A stretch of DNA of 64,000 nt from Microthrixaceae bacterium (GTDB taxonomy: Bacteria; Actinomycetota; Acidimicrobiia; Acidimicrobiales; Microtrichaceae): assembly GCA_023958095.1 (NCBI GenBank), contig JAMLGJ010000012.1:40040-104039 (forward strand). Direction: 5' to 3'. Shown here piece after piece: positions 1-9,618 of the stretch; position 1 is the first letter of the stretch; every line of letters starts with the position of its first letter. Under the pieces are notes generated by a model that saw nothing but the letters and a program-made list of their open reading frames with translations, was not told the origin of the DNA and did no database searches. Both the position numbers and the translations under genes were made by a program.

Positions 1-82
1 CGCGAGACCCACCGGGGACGGCACGGACTGGGAGCAGGTCGCGGCCGCGGGGGAGGTGCGCTTCTGGAAGCGCACCGGGTGA
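1..82 (+). CDS. C-terminal fragment of an unidentified protein
   Basis: An open frame enters from the left edge and stops at TGA 80-82, five bases before the convergent ugd stop. Only about 26 residues are visible, ending in GEVRFWKRTG. Tails of this kind end the large GT-C membrane glycosyltransferases further along the locus, so this may be another one, but that is only inference. Nothing else supports a function. Confidence 0.35.
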   Translation, partial: ARPTGDGTDWEQVAAAGEVRFWKRTG

Positions 83-86
83 CGGC

Positions 87-1367
87 TCAGCTCCTGCCCA
101 CGGCACGCACGGAGAAGCCGTTGCGCTCCATGGCCGTGTGATCGAGGAGGTTCCGCGCATCCACCACGTTGGGGGACGCCAGTGATTCCTTCAGCTGCTC
201 GATGTCGGCACGACGGAACTCACCCCACTCGGTGAGCACCATCAGCACCTCCGCGCCGCGAGTGGCCGCGAACATGTCGTCGACGACCTCGATCCCCTCC
301 GCCACACTCCGGTCGGGGCCGATCCCCGGGTCGAACGCGCGCACCTCGGCCCCGCGGGCCAGCAGCCGGTCGATGATCCTGAGCGCAGGTGAGTCGCGCA
401 GATCATCGGTGTTCGCCTTGAAGGTGAGCCCCCAGACGGCCACCCGCTTGCCGTTCAGGTCCCCAACCAGGTCCTCGGCCTTGCCCACGATGCGTCCGAA
501 CTGGGCATCGTTGACCTGCATCGCCGAACGCAACAGCCCGAACTCGTATCCCGCGGAATCCGCGATGTGCGCCAGCGCCGAGGTGTCCTTGGGCAGGCAA
601 CTGCCGCCCCAGCCGGGTCCCGGCTGGAGGAACGCGTGTCCGATCCGTCGATCGTGGCCGACACCCCGGATCACGTCCTCCACATCGGCTCCGACCGCCT
701 CGGAGACAGCGGCGACCGAGTTGACGAAGCTCAGCTTCGTCGCAAGGAACGAGTTGGCGACGTACTTGATCAGTTCGGCCGAAGGCGGGTCGGTCACCAC
801 CCAGGGGGCTCCGAGCTCGAGGTAGAGCGACGCGACGCGCAGGGCGACGGAACGGTCCCTGGCGCCGATCACGATCCGGTCCGGGTTCAAGAAGTCGTGC
901 ACCGCGGTCCCCTGGCGCAGGAACTCGGGATTGCTGACGACCTCCACGTCGGGTCGGCCGAGAGCGTCGGCCACCAGTTGGGTCGTGCCGACAGGAACGG
1001 TGGACTTGTTGATCACCACGGCGCCGGCGTCGAGATGATCCGAGATCTGCCCACATGCCTTCTCCACGAAGGAGAGGTCGGCCGAACCGTCGTCCGCCTG
1101 TGGGGTCGGCAGGCACAGGAACACGAACTCGCTTCCCCGGACGGCTGCGGCCACGTCGGTGGTGAACGCGAGCTTCGAGGTGTGCAGCCCCTCCTCCACC
1201 AGCCGGTCGAGCCCTTCCTCGAGGATGGGCACGTGGCCGCTGCGGAGCTTCTCGACCTTCTCCGCGTCGACGTCGAGGCACACGACGTCGTGGCCCAGGT
1301 GGGAGAGGCAGGCCCCGGTGGTCAATCCCACGTATCCCGTACCGACAACGGCGATTCTGGCGGTCAT
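87..1367 (-). CDS. ugd: UDP-glucose 6-dehydrogenase
   Basis: Cytosolic NAD-dependent enzyme oxidising UDP-glucose to UDP-glucuronate, a sugar donor for surface polysaccharides. The 426-residue protein opens with a Rossmann motif VVGTGYVGL (residues 7-15). It has the catalytic lysine region LIKYVANSF (K201) and the nucleophile Cys257 in GWGGSCLPKD, followed by the C-terminal UDP-binding domain. Length matches the family. The ATG at 1367 is chosen because the Rossmann strand begins four residues later; an AGGA lies about ten bases upstream. The frame stays open far upstream, but that part lacks family character. It sits at the edge of the polysaccharide cluster, divergent from the next gene. 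Confidence 0.93.
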   Translation of the reverse strand: MTARIAVVGTGYVGLTTGACLSHLGHDVVCLDVDAEKVEKLRSGHVPILEEGLDRLVEEGLHTSKLAFTTDVAAAVRGSEFVFLCLPTPQADDGSADLSFVEKACGQISDHLDAGAVVINKSTVPVGTTQLVADALGRPDVEVVSNPEFLRQGTAVHDFLNPDRIVIGARDRSVALRVASLYLELGAPWVVTDPPSAELIKYVANSFLATKLSFVNSVAAVSEAVGADVEDVIRGVGHDRRIGHAFLQPGPGWGGSCLPKDTSALAHIADSAGYEFGLLRSAMQVNDAQFGRIVGKAEDLVGDLNGKRVAVWGLTFKANTDDLRDSPALRIIDRLLARGAEVRAFDPGIGPDRSVAEGIEVVDDMFAATRGAEVLMVLTEWGEFRRADIEQLKESLASPNVVDARNLLDHTAMERNGFSVRAVGRS

Positions 1368-1552
1368 CCCAACAAGTCCTGTCTCAGCTGCGGCGCCTCG
1401 GCCGTGTTCCTGGGCCACGCAGTCCGCCCCGGGCGGGCGAGCGGCCCGGCCCGGATCGGATGATGGTGGAGAAGAGCGAGGATAGCGGAACGCCCCGCGA
1501 AACCCGCCTTCGCAGGGCCCGGGCCGGTCATGGGTCGCGCGGTGGGCTTGGG

Positions 1553-1558
1553 TACAGT
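1553..1558 (+). promoter_or_regulatory. -10 box candidate (TACAGT)
   Basis: TACAGT lies 11 bases before the ATG at 1570, giving a predicted leader of only a few bases. No convincing -35 hexamer is visible. Confidence 0.35.
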
Positions 1559-1569
1559 CTGGGCTTCCA

Positions 1570-2580
1570 ATGAACGCCGACACCACGGAACCGGCCCACG
1601 GACCGGATGCGGTCCCCGGAGCCGAACCGGACCCGCCCCAGCGGCGCCCACTGTGGAAGCGGCTGGTGAGCCCCCTCCTGCTCGGCCTCGTCCTCGTGTT
1701 CGTGATCGTCGCCCTGCAACGGAACTGGGCCGCTGTCCGCTCCGAGCTTGACCTGCTCAGCGTCTGGGACCTGGTCGCGGCGACCGCAGCCGTGGTGGGA
1801 GCCCTCATCGCGACCTGGTTGGCATGGCACCTGATCCTCCGGCACCTCGGGGGCAGGCTCGCGGCGCACCCCAGCCAGGTTCTGTTCTTCAGCTCACAGG
1901 TCGGCAAGTACGTTCCGGGCAGCGTGTGGCCTGCGTTGATCGCAGCTCGGATCGGCCTCGCGAACGGCGTACCCACCCCGGTGGCCCTCGGCAGCTACCT
2001 GCTCGGCATGCTCGTGACGGTTGCCACCGGGCTGCTTCTCACTCCACTGCTGCTGATCGAACGCAGTGACCCCACCATCGTGATGATCGCAGTGGCCGGA
2101 CCGTGTGCCGGAGTGACCCTGCTCGCGCTCGCTGCACACCGTGGTGGCCTGCACCGTCTCGCAGAATGGGCCTCCCGACGCTCGGGGCGGAGCATCCCCT
2201 CGCCCTACCTGCCGCCGAGGGTGATCGTGCCCATCGCAGGTGTGCAGGTGGTGTCCTGGGCGTTCTTCGGCCTGCACGTGTGGCTCCTGGCGCGGCCCCT
2301 GGGCACCGGTGTGGCCGACCTCCTTCCCGTAGTAGCGGCCTTCGCCCTGGCGTTCGCAGCGGGACTGGTCGTGTTCCCGCTGCCCGCCGGCGCCGGTGTC
2401 CGTGAGGCCGTGCTGATGATCGCCCTGGAACCCTCCATCGGCCGCGCCGGGGCCCTGAGCGTTGCCGTGCTGTCCCGGTTCGTCATCATCGCGGCGGAAC
2501 TGGGCGTGGCGGCGGTGGTCGGGGTCCCCCACGCCATACGCGCCGTGAAGCGCGGCGACGGCGACGACGAGTTGCTCTGA
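1570..2580 (+). CDS. LPG-synthase-type (UPF0104/AglD-like) integral membrane protein
   Basis: A 336-residue polytopic inner-membrane protein of the lysylphosphatidylglycerol synthase TM family. Members are lipid or polyprenyl-sugar handling proteins (MprF flippase domain, AglD/YbhN type). Visible family signatures are VGKYVPGSVWP (about residues 112-122) and LPAGAGVREAVL (about 274-285), with roughly eight hydrophobic segments after a Pro-rich cytosolic N-terminus. No soluble catalytic domain is attached, so a flippase or accessory role in polysaccharide assembly is more likely than aminoacylation. It is transcribed divergently from ugd. The specific substrate cannot be read from sequence. 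Confidence 0.82.
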   Translation: MNADTTEPAHGPDAVPGAEPDPPQRRPLWKRLVSPLLLGLVLVFVIVALQRNWAAVRSELDLLSVWDLVAATAAVVGALIATWLAWHLILRHLGGRLAAHPSQVLFFSSQVGKYVPGSVWPALIAARIGLANGVPTPVALGSYLLGMLVTVATGLLLTPLLLIERSDPTIVMIAVAGPCAGVTLLALAAHRGGLHRLAEWASRRSGRSIPSPYLPPRVIVPIAGVQVVSWAFFGLHVWLLARPLGTGVADLLPVVAAFALAFAAGLVVFPLPAGAGVREAVLMIALEPSIGRAGALSVAVLSRFVIIAAELGVAAVVGVPHAIRAVKRGDGDDELL

Positions 2581-2592
2581 GGGCCGAACCGT

Positions 2593-3369
2593 TCAGTCGA
2601 CGCCCAGCTCGCTGCGGTGGCGGTCGGTGAGGAAGAACGTGTTGAACGCACCTGCGACCTGCCCGGGGTCGACGAGTCGTGCGGTCGCCGGGTCGTAGTC
2701 CATGGCTCTGTAGCCTCGCCCGGAGAGGAACCCGGTCGTCTGCTCGGATGGCCGCTCGATCAACATGACCGGGCGGCAACGGGCGATCGTGCGCTCCGCC
2801 CCACGGACGACCAGGTCGTCGACACCCTCGACGTCCACCTTGAGGAGTTGCGGACTGAGGTCGAGGTCGTCGAGTGGTCCGACCGGTACGACCACCGACT
2901 CGAGCGCCGCCCGTCGCGGGTCGAATCGGGCGAAGTTGGACGCGTCGAGGAACTCGGCTGCTTCCGCCGGGGCGAGGGAGGCCCGGGTGTCCCACCAGGT
3001 GTGCCCGTAGCGGGGCACGTGGAGTTCCATCTCCCCGGGTTCCAGTGCCATGCCCATGTTGTGCACCTCGACCTCCGGGTAGCGCTGGCGGAGGTGTGCT
3101 GCGAGCACCGGGTTGGGCTCGACCGCAACTATCCGGGGGGCGGCGAGAACCATGTTGAGGGACCGGATCGACTGACCGCGGTTGGCACCGATGTCCACGA
3201 CGTTCGGCTCGTGCCAGCCGAATCGGGCCAGCAGGGCGAATTCCGGTTCATGGGGGCGATGGAGGACCGACAGGGGCAGGTCCCTGAGGCGACGCAGGCC
3301 GATCAGGCTACGGCTCGGCACATGGGAGGCCATCGAGCGAATGAGCTTCGTGGCTGCGCTGGTCGCCAT
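2593..3369 (-). CDS. FkbM-family SAM-dependent methyltransferase
   Basis: A 258-residue class I methyltransferase of the FkbM family, which O-methylates hydroxyls on sugars or polyketides. Motif I is VVDIGANRGQS (about residues 57-67), the acidic motif is VAVEPNP, and the family-typical LLKVDVEG lies near residue 175. The position beside glycosyltransferases suggests a sugar-modifying role in the surface glycan. The ATG at 3369 is preceded by TACTGT with a 7-base gap, fitting a leaderless start. The gene ends 12 bases from the convergent membrane-protein gene. Confidence 0.87.
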   Translation of the reverse strand: MATSAATKLIRSMASHVPSRSLIGLRRLRDLPLSVLHRPHEPEFALLARFGWHEPNVVDIGANRGQSIRSLNMVLAAPRIVAVEPNPVLAAHLRQRYPEVEVHNMGMALEPGEMELHVPRYGHTWWDTRASLAPAEAAEFLDASNFARFDPRRAALESVVVPVGPLDDLDLSPQLLKVDVEGVDDLVVRGAERTIARCRPVMLIERPSEQTTGFLSGRGYRAMDYDPATARLVDPGQVAGAFNTFFLTDRHRSELGVD

Positions 3370-3376
3370 CGGGTCG

Positions 3377-3382
3377 ACAGTA
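3377..3382 (-). promoter_or_regulatory. -10 box candidate (TACTGT), leaderless fkbM-like gene
   Basis: On the minus strand TACTGT is followed by seven bases and then the ATG at 3369, placing the transcription start on or beside the start codon. The -35 region shows no good match. Confidence 0.45.
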
Positions 3383-3411
3383 GCCGCCGCCCATGTGGCC
3401 TCCCCGGCCTT

Positions 3412-4497
3412 TCAGGCGCTGAGCAGGGCCTCGATGTACCCGGCCCACTGCGCGGGCACGTCGGGGGGCCGAACCCCGGAGGTGAGCGCCTCGAGGGTCT
3501 CACCGTCGTAGAGGCGGTCGATCGCGGCGGCCAGTGCATCGACGTCGCCCGGTTCCACGAGCATGCCGTCCACTCCGTCCACGACCTGGTCGGCCAGATC
3601 CCCCACGCGCGTCGCTATCGCAGGGCGGCCCGCCAGGTGGGCGATCTGGGGCTGCTGCGAGCCCGTGCCGGAGAGGTACGGACACACGAGGGCGTCGTGC
3701 TCGGAGAACAGGTCCATGATCGCTTCCGGGGCCAGGTAGTCATCGATGATCTGCACCCTGTCTTCCAGACCGAGCTCACGAGCGAGCTCCCGGGTGTGCT
3801 CCACCGGCGTCCAGAACTCCCCTGCGATCGTCAGCTCCACCGGGGTGTCGGCTCGTGCCACCGCACGGATGAGCACGTCGATGCCCTTGTAGGGCCGGAC
3901 GAGCCCGAAGAACAGGAGCCTGCCACTCCGCTCCCCCGGGGGTCTCGGCCCGGACTCGGGTGTCGGGAAAAAGAACGGCAACCGGGCCACCACCGGGGCG
4001 GCCACTCCCACCGAGCGCGCGGTCCCGGCCTCGACCTCCGAGTGGACGAGCACGCCGTCGACACTCCCCAGCAACCACTTGAGCAGCCGCTGCTGGAGCG
4101 GATCGGCCTCGTGGGGCTTCACGTTGTGGCACAGCGCAACGACGCGCGCTCCGTGCCTTCGCACTCGCTTCATGATCGCGGCGTAGGCCGGCACCTGGAA
4201 TCCGTTGACCACCGAGAGCACCACCAGGTCCGCGTCGCTCGCGGGACCGGCGGCAGAACGCCACCACGAGGTCGGGTCGTACCAGGCCAGGGCCCTGCGG
4301 GTCCCCGGGAACGTGGCCTCGGTGCGTGACTCGTCGAGCTCCAGCTCACCCGGATACAGACGCTTGGGGTACTGGGCGGACCACGACAGGAGATCGACTC
4401 GGTGGCCCGCTTCGGCCAAGTGCTCGGCGAGCATCGTCGTGTGCTGCGCCACCCCACCCTTGTAGGGGTGCGTGGGACCCACCAGGGTGACCCTCAT
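3412..4497 (-). CDS. GT4-family glycosyltransferase
   Basis: A 361-residue GT-B fold glycosyltransferase, probably cytosolic or membrane-peripheral, adding a sugar during polysaccharide assembly. The N-terminal acceptor domain starts GPTHPYKGGVAQHT. The C-terminal donor domain shows FFGLVRPYKGIDVLIRAV (about residues 210-227), ELTIAGEF and the distal region CPYLSGTGSQQPQIAHL. The usual E-x7-E donor motif is altered here, with GSQQPQ where SEGFG is common. It lies 30 bases downstream of a GT2 gene on the same strand and is likely cotranscribed with it. Donor and acceptor are unknown. Confidence 0.87.
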   Translation of the reverse strand: MRVTLVGPTHPYKGGVAQHTTMLAEHLAEAGHRVDLLSWSAQYPKRLYPGELELDESRTEATFPGTRRALAWYDPTSWWRSAAGPASDADLVVLSVVNGFQVPAYAAIMKRVRRHGARVVALCHNVKPHEADPLQQRLLKWLLGSVDGVLVHSEVEAGTARSVGVAAPVVARLPFFFPTPESGPRPPGERSGRLLFFGLVRPYKGIDVLIRAVARADTPVELTIAGEFWTPVEHTRELARELGLEDRVQIIDDYLAPEAIMDLFSEHDALVCPYLSGTGSQQPQIAHLAGRPAIATRVGDLADQVVDGVDGMLVEPGDVDALAAAIDRLYDGETLEALTSGVRPPDVPAQWAGYIEALLSA

Positions 4498-4527
4498 CGG
4501 ACGACGTCGCGATTCACCCCGGCGGCC

Positions 4528-5487
4528 CTACCCATCCGACCCGCTCCGCGAAAGAACCTCGCGGCGCTGCTGATTGCGTATCTCGGCTGTCATCCGACGG
4601 TTCGCCGCGAGCAGGTCGGCGAGGAAGCCGACGACCCAGATCTGCGTGGTCAACAACAGGAACACCGTCGCGGCGACCAGGGAGGGAACACGACTGGCCA
4701 CGTCGTCGGTGAACAACTGCAGGTACAACCACCTGGCCACCAGCACGACACTGGCGAGGAACGGGAGGAGGCCGGCGAGGAAGAAGAACCGGAAGGGCTT
4801 GTACAGGGCGAAGCTTCGCACGATGGTGGAGCCGGATCGCCAGATGTACTGCGGGATCGACTTGACGAGCCTCGACTCACGGGTGGCGGGGTTGACCCCC
4901 ACCGGCACCGAGGAGACGCGCAGTCCCTCCCATCCGGCCTGAACGATCGTCTCCATGGTGTAGCTGTACTTGCCGAACACCTGGAGGCGGATCGCCGCCT
5001 CCCGGCCGAAGGCCCTGAACCCGGACGCTGCGTCACGGACCTCGGTCGAGGAGAACTTCCTGACCACCCAGCTACCACCACGCTGGAGTCGCTTCTTCAT
5101 GCGCGAGAAGTCATCCACCGCCTCGATGGGGCGCTCCCCCACGACCATGTCCGCCTCTCCCGCAACCACCGGAGCCGTGAGCGCGGGGATGCAGGAGGCT
5201 TGGTACTGGTTGTCGGCGTCGGTGTTGACGATCACGTCCGCGTCCAGACGCAGCCCGGCGTCGAGGCCGGTGAGGAAGGCATTGGCCAGGCCACGGTTCT
5301 CCGGGACGGTCACCACATGGTCGACGCCGTGCTCCCTGGCCACCTCCGCGGTGCGGTCACCGGATCCGTCATCGATCACGAGCCACTCCACACAGGAGAA
5401 CCCCTCCACCTCACGCGGCAGATCCCGGAGCGTCCCGGGGAGGGTCTCCTCCTCGTTGTAGCAGGGGATCTGGATGATGAGTTTCAT
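4528..5487 (-). CDS. GT2 glycosyltransferase with C-terminal membrane anchor
   Basis: A 319-residue family 2 enzyme of the dolichyl-phosphate mannose synthase / undecaprenyl-phosphate sugar transferase type. The N-terminal GT-A domain starts IQIPCYNEEETL. It has VIDDGSGDRT (about residues 37-46) and the metal-binding NTDADNQY (about 98-105). Two hydrophobic hairpins near residues 245-300 anchor it in the membrane. Such enzymes charge a polyprenyl phosphate that then feeds GT-C transferases, and three GT-C genes lie immediately upstream, which fits. The ATG at 5487 has TAGACT nine bases upstream. Confidence 0.9.
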   Translation of the reverse strand: MKLIIQIPCYNEEETLPGTLRDLPREVEGFSCVEWLVIDDGSGDRTAEVAREHGVDHVVTVPENRGLANAFLTGLDAGLRLDADVIVNTDADNQYQASCIPALTAPVVAGEADMVVGERPIEAVDDFSRMKKRLQRGGSWVVRKFSSTEVRDAASGFRAFGREAAIRLQVFGKYSYTMETIVQAGWEGLRVSSVPVGVNPATRESRLVKSIPQYIWRSGSTIVRSFALYKPFRFFFLAGLLPFLASVVLVARWLYLQLFTDDVASRVPSLVAATVFLLLTTQIWVVGFLADLLAANRRMTAEIRNQQRREVLSRSGSDG

Positions 5488-5496
5488 GGTCGACCG

Positions 5497-5502
5497 AGTC
5501 TA
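5497..5502 (-). promoter_or_regulatory. -10 box candidate (TAGACT)
   Basis: TAGACT stands nine bases before the ATG at 5487 on the minus strand, consistent with a near-leaderless transcript for the GT2 gene. No clear -35 element is seen. Confidence 0.4.
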
Positions 5503-5533
5503 GGGCGGCGGTCCGGACGCCCCGGAGTTTGCG

Positions 5534-7603
5534 TCAGCCGTCGATGCGCCGGAGGAAGAACATGAGCTCCTCGCTCCGGTAGCCCATCGGCAGGCGTGTG
5601 ACCGAGGCCTCCGCCAGCCGGTCGTTCACCACCTTCGGAACGGTCTGCACACTCCCGCCGGGAGCTGCTGAGAACTCCTCCAGCGACTCCCTGTCCTGGG
5701 TCACCAGATACAGAGTGCGCCCTGCCTCCTCCCACTCAGCGGCGGTTTCGAGGACCTCTGCGGGGCCGTCGGACGCCCGCGCCACCGCAACCGGCACCCC
5801 ACACCAGGAGCGAAAGGTCTGCACCACCGAAGCCCAGTTGAAGCTCTGCGGGAGCAGGATCGCACCATTGCTGCCGACCGCTTCGCACACGGGCTCCACG
5901 GCCGCCGGGAAGCCTGCCTGCGCCCGGTGGCTCGCGATCGGCGCGGTCGATGCCGCCGGGGCGAGGACCAGCACCGAAGCCGACACACCGGCAACGAGCC
6001 TGCGCCGGCCACCCCGGAGCCCGGTGAGGCCGACGAGTGACGTGAGACCGACCGCTGCGAACACGGCCACGCACGGCAGCAGCGCGGGCACGTACCTGCG
6101 GCTGGCCCACAACTGGTCCGGTGTGATCTGCGGCGTCCACAGGTAGAGAACGCCGGCGGTGAGGACGAGACCCAACACGACCAGCTCGGCGGGTGCTGCC
6201 CGACGAGCGACGACCCGCCGTGCCACCACGCCGATTCCGACGATGGCCACCAGGAGTGCGGGCGCCCCGATGTACCAGGACATCCACTCCATCGACCGTT
6301 CGGCGTACACACGACCCGGTTCCACCTCCACACCTTCGACCGCCTGCAGGGCGGAGATCCTTCCGAAGACCGCTCCATGGGCCTCCATCAGCAGTGGGCG
6401 GAGGAACCACAGTGCTGCGAAGCAGCCCGCCACACAGATGCCAGCCAGGTCCGCCAGCCCCCCGGCACGCTCGAGGAGTGACCTCGGGCGCCCGGAGCGG
6501 ACCCAAGCCCATGCAAGGAGGAACGACCCGGCGAGCGAGACGGCGAGCAGGAGGCGCAGGCCGGTGATGCGGCTGGCCAGGGAACGTGCGTAGTCCCCCG
6601 TGAACCAGTTGAGGTCGACGAATCCGACGGCAATCGGAGCCAGCGCGCCCAGGGCCACCAGGAGCGCGGCTCTGGAACGCACCGGGCGCAGGGAGGGATC
6701 CGATACCACCCAGATCGCAACGAGCGGCACTATTGCAGCCAGGTACACGAGCGAGTCGACCCGCACCGCGGTGGTGGCTCCCAGCAGGAAGCCTGCGGCG
6801 ACCGCGGACCACGTGGGGACCTCGCGGCGCGGGGCCATTCCCACGCCGAGCGCGAGCGCTGCCCAGAGCAGGGCGAGCGTCATCGTCTCGGAGAACGCGT
6901 CCCGACCCACGTACATGAAGGGAGCCGACACCCCCACCAGGAGCACCGGCAGCAGCGACAGCCAAGGGCGTCGGGTCACCCCCACCGCAACCGCGTACAC
7001 GCCGAGCAGGCCGATGCCGAGCAGCACCGCCGGCACGCGGAACATGAGCGCCTCGCCGCCCAGCCCGTGGGCAACCGCCAGAACGGCGGGGAGCAGGTGG
7101 TTGAACTGGAAGACCTTGTCGGTGCTGTCCTGTGAAGCTGTCGAAACCGCGGGCTCGGTCTGCCGGTACGGCTCGAACGGTGTGCCGCGGGTCTCGATCA
7201 CGAGTTCGCCGGTGCGTGCCATGTACAGGGCGGTCGCGACATAGCTGCCGGGGTCGCGGTCCATGAGCACGTGTTCTGATGGCCGGGCCGCCCAGAACGC
7301 CACGAACAGCGCCACGAGCGCGAAGCACACCGCCGCGGCCCTGCCGCCGCCGTCCCCACCGCCTCGGACGCAGCCACGCGCGGCGAGCGCCACGGGGACG
7401 CCCAGCACGACTCCACCAGCCAGTGCCGGTACCAGGGAGTAGGTTCCGAACAGGCCGAGCACGAGTGCCGAGAGGCCGAACGCGCCTGCACCGCCGGCGA
7501 GAAGCACCACAGCGGCATCGAACCATCCGGGCGTGCGGCCGGGCGCGACGGGAGGCTCGCCTGACCGGACCGGGTCGGCCTCCGCGGCAACCACGGCGCT
7601 CAC
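5534..7603 (-). CDS. Polytopic GT-C type glycosyltransferase (copy A)
   Basis: A 689-residue integral membrane protein with about a dozen hydrophobic helices and a hydrophilic C-terminal part (about residues 560-689). The first periplasmic loop carries LMDRDPGSYVATALYMARTG, where the acidic residues resemble the catalytic Asp of GT39/ArnT-like enzymes using polyprenyl-phosphate sugars. A second conserved stretch is TAVRVDSLVYL. It is clearly paralogous to the gene at 9615-11669, sharing EGVEVEPGR, MEWMSWYIGAP and DQLWASRRYVPA. The GTG start at 7603 overlaps the upstream stop (GTGA), indicating translational coupling. Sugar specificity is unknown. Confidence 0.82.
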   Translation of the reverse strand: MSAVVAAEADPVRSGEPPVAPGRTPGWFDAAVVLLAGGAGAFGLSALVLGLFGTYSLVPALAGGVVLGVPVALAARGCVRGGGDGGGRAAAVCFALVALFVAFWAARPSEHVLMDRDPGSYVATALYMARTGELVIETRGTPFEPYRQTEPAVSTASQDSTDKVFQFNHLLPAVLAVAHGLGGEALMFRVPAVLLGIGLLGVYAVAVGVTRRPWLSLLPVLLVGVSAPFMYVGRDAFSETMTLALLWAALALGVGMAPRREVPTWSAVAAGFLLGATTAVRVDSLVYLAAIVPLVAIWVVSDPSLRPVRSRAALLVALGALAPIAVGFVDLNWFTGDYARSLASRITGLRLLLAVSLAGSFLLAWAWVRSGRPRSLLERAGGLADLAGICVAGCFAALWFLRPLLMEAHGAVFGRISALQAVEGVEVEPGRVYAERSMEWMSWYIGAPALLVAIVGIGVVARRVVARRAAPAELVVLGLVLTAGVLYLWTPQITPDQLWASRRYVPALLPCVAVFAAVGLTSLVGLTGLRGGRRRLVAGVSASVLVLAPAASTAPIASHRAQAGFPAAVEPVCEAVGSNGAILLPQSFNWASVVQTFRSWCGVPVAVARASDGPAEVLETAAEWEEAGRTLYLVTQDRESLEEFSAAPGGSVQTVPKVVNDRLAEASVTRLPMGYRSEELMFFLRRIDG

Positions 7604-9618
7604 GCGGGCACCTCGCAGTCCGGATCGATCCTCCAGAGTTCGACCTGGTCATCCGCGTCCAGCCGCTCGCCGCACTCGACCAGCACCTCCTGCAGGGCGG
7701 GGACGTAGCTGTCGAACCCACCCCGCAGCACAGCAGCTCTGACGCCCCGGTTCGAAAGATCCGCTGCCAGTTCGGCGCCGGTGAGGTTCTCCCAGTCCCA
7801 CACCGCGGAGTGCAGGGGATGGAGGTTGACGACCGGTCCGTCCACCAGCATGATCATGTGGTCGTTGACGACAACCGGGTATCCCGACGCGAGCCGGTTG
7901 GCCTCACCGAAGATTCCGGTGGACAACCGCTCCGACAGCATCTGGAGCGCTGCGGCATCCTGGTCGCCGCCCTCCACCATTGCCGCCAGTTCCGGTGAGT
8001 TGGCGACGTCGCGAACGGCATGCACGTGGTCGGTCGAGGCCAGTCCCAGGACCAGCACGACCAGTATCGCGGCCTCGACCGCAACGGACGGCCTCGGGGG
8101 CAACTGCTCGCTGGCCATCGCGAGTCGCGCAGCCAGGTAGGCGAACACCACACCCACGCTGAACAGCAGGTACCGCGTGAGGAACCTGCCCTCGAAGGAG
8201 CGGATCGTGAACACGGCCATCCACGTGAGAGCGGCCAACATGACCGCCTCCCCCGGACCGAACCGTCGCCGCAGGAGCCTCGTCGCGAACACCGCGCTCG
8301 CAGCGAGGATCGACACGAACGCGAGCATCCCCACCGAGTCGTTCCCGCTCACCTCGTAGCGGTCGAGCATCAGGTCGGGCCACCTCCCCACGACCTGCGA
8401 TGCCGACAGGGCGAGGCCATTGGCATCGCGCTGCGCCCATGCCTCCAGCATCGCTGGCGTCCAGTCGGTCATCACGGGGTACAGGGGCTCGCCCGAGAGC
8501 ACCCAGGCCCTGAGGATCCATGGCCCCACCACGGCCAGGACGGGAAGTGCCACCGCGAGCAGCGTTGCAGCCCGGTGCCGCCTCAACGCCACGACCACCA
8601 GTACCGCACACAGGACCAAGAGGGGTACAGCCATGGTGATCTTCACCGAGATCGCGAATCCGGTGACCAACCCAGCCAGAACTCCGGGACGCACCTCGGG
8701 TCGGCGGATCACGCACAACAACAGGGTGGCCGCAACGATGGCGACCGCGGCTGCCACCACGTCGTTCTTGGCGCTGCCCCAACGGCCGATCGAGGACGTG
8801 GTGAACACGGCTGCGGCTCCCAGGGACGCGAGCGTGCCGGAGGCACCGAGGACTCGGGCAAGGGCGAAGACGGAGAGCGGCAGGAGCAGTCCGGAACACA
8901 AACTGAACAGGACCAGGCCCCGCGTACCCGACACCAGCGAGTCCGGCAGTGCGGCGAGGTCGGTGGGCAACAGGTTCAGGATGTCGTAACCGATGTAGGT
9001 GCCGCCGTGGAGAAGCGACTTCTCTCCGACGATCCCACCCGCCACAGCCATCGCACGCGGTATTCCGACGTGGTACTGCACGGCGTCCGGATGGATGCCG
9101 GGCAGCACTGACAGCGCCGCCATCCGGAACCCCACCACGGCCGCCACGAGCAACCACGCTGCGTACCCCACGCCGCGGACCGAGCTGAGCGCCCCGACGA
9201 TCCGTTCCCGGTGGGCCACGACACCCCATGTCGTGGCCCCCACCGCGACGAGTTGCAGGAACCGCACCGGAAGCAGGTCCAGCATGCCGAGTGCTCCCAG
9301 AGTGAGCAGCAGCAGGCTCACCAGGGTCGCCCCGAGACAGAACGAGGCACACAGGGCCAGCGATGCGGGGGCTCGCCGGAGCGCGCCCGGAGCCACCGCC
9401 GCTGCGATCCGGTGACCGATCACCGCCATCGCCCCGAGGAGACCGACAGCCACCACCAGGGGTACCGAGGCGTTCACAGCCAGCTCGGCGACGAATCCGG
9501 GCGATGCGCCCGCCGCCCAGCCGAAGGCTGCCATGCCGGCGACGCCACCAGCGGGGAGTCCGGCGAGTGCAAGGGCAGTCCGTGCAACCGGCTCCGGGCG
9601 AAGAGCCGGCTCACTCAC
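7600..9618 (-). CDS. Polytopic membrane protein, GT-C-like glycosyltransferase
   Basis: A 672-residue membrane protein with many hydrophobic segments and a hydrophilic tail ending VELWRIDPDCEVPA. The motif LPGIHPDAVQYHVGIPRAM (about residue 170) has the Asp in the first extracytoplasmic loop expected of GT-C folds. SAKNDVVAAA and EGRFLTRYLLF are further conserved-looking parts. It is unlike the two flanking genes, which resemble each other. I place the start at GTG 9618 because it overlaps the upstream TGA by four bases and removes an arginine-rich extension that does not look like a membrane protein N-terminus. The function is inferred from topology and context. Confidence 0.75.
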   Translation of the reverse strand: MSEPALRPEPVARTALALAGLPAGGVAGMAAFGWAAGASPGFVAELAVNASVPLVVAVGLLGAMAVIGHRIAAAVAPGALRRAPASLALCASFCLGATLVSLLLLTLGALGMLDLLPVRFLQLVAVGATTWGVVAHRERIVGALSSVRGVGYAAWLLVAAVVGFRMAALSVLPGIHPDAVQYHVGIPRAMAVAGGIVGEKSLLHGGTYIGYDILNLLPTDLAALPDSLVSGTRGLVLFSLCSGLLLPLSVFALARVLGASGTLASLGAAAVFTTSSIGRWGSAKNDVVAAAVAIVAATLLLCVIRRPEVRPGVLAGLVTGFAISVKITMAVPLLVLCAVLVVVALRRHRAATLLAVALPVLAVVGPWILRAWVLSGEPLYPVMTDWTPAMLEAWAQRDANGLALSASQVVGRWPDLMLDRYEVSGNDSVGMLAFVSILAASAVFATRLLRRRFGPGEAVMLAALTWMAVFTIRSFEGRFLTRYLLFSVGVVFAYLAARLAMASEQLPPRPSVAVEAAILVVLVLGLASTDHVHAVRDVANSPELAAMVEGGDQDAAALQMLSERLSTGIFGEANRLASGYPVVVNDHMIMLVDGPVVNLHPLHSAVWDWENLTGAELAADLSNRGVRAAVLRGGFDSYVPALQEVLVECGERLDADDQVELWRIDPDCEVPA

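Noticed and set aside
2617..4329. Plus-strand open frame of 570 codons across the FkbM and GT4 genes
   Set aside because: It crosses two real minus-strand genes and the gap between them, showing no family motif.
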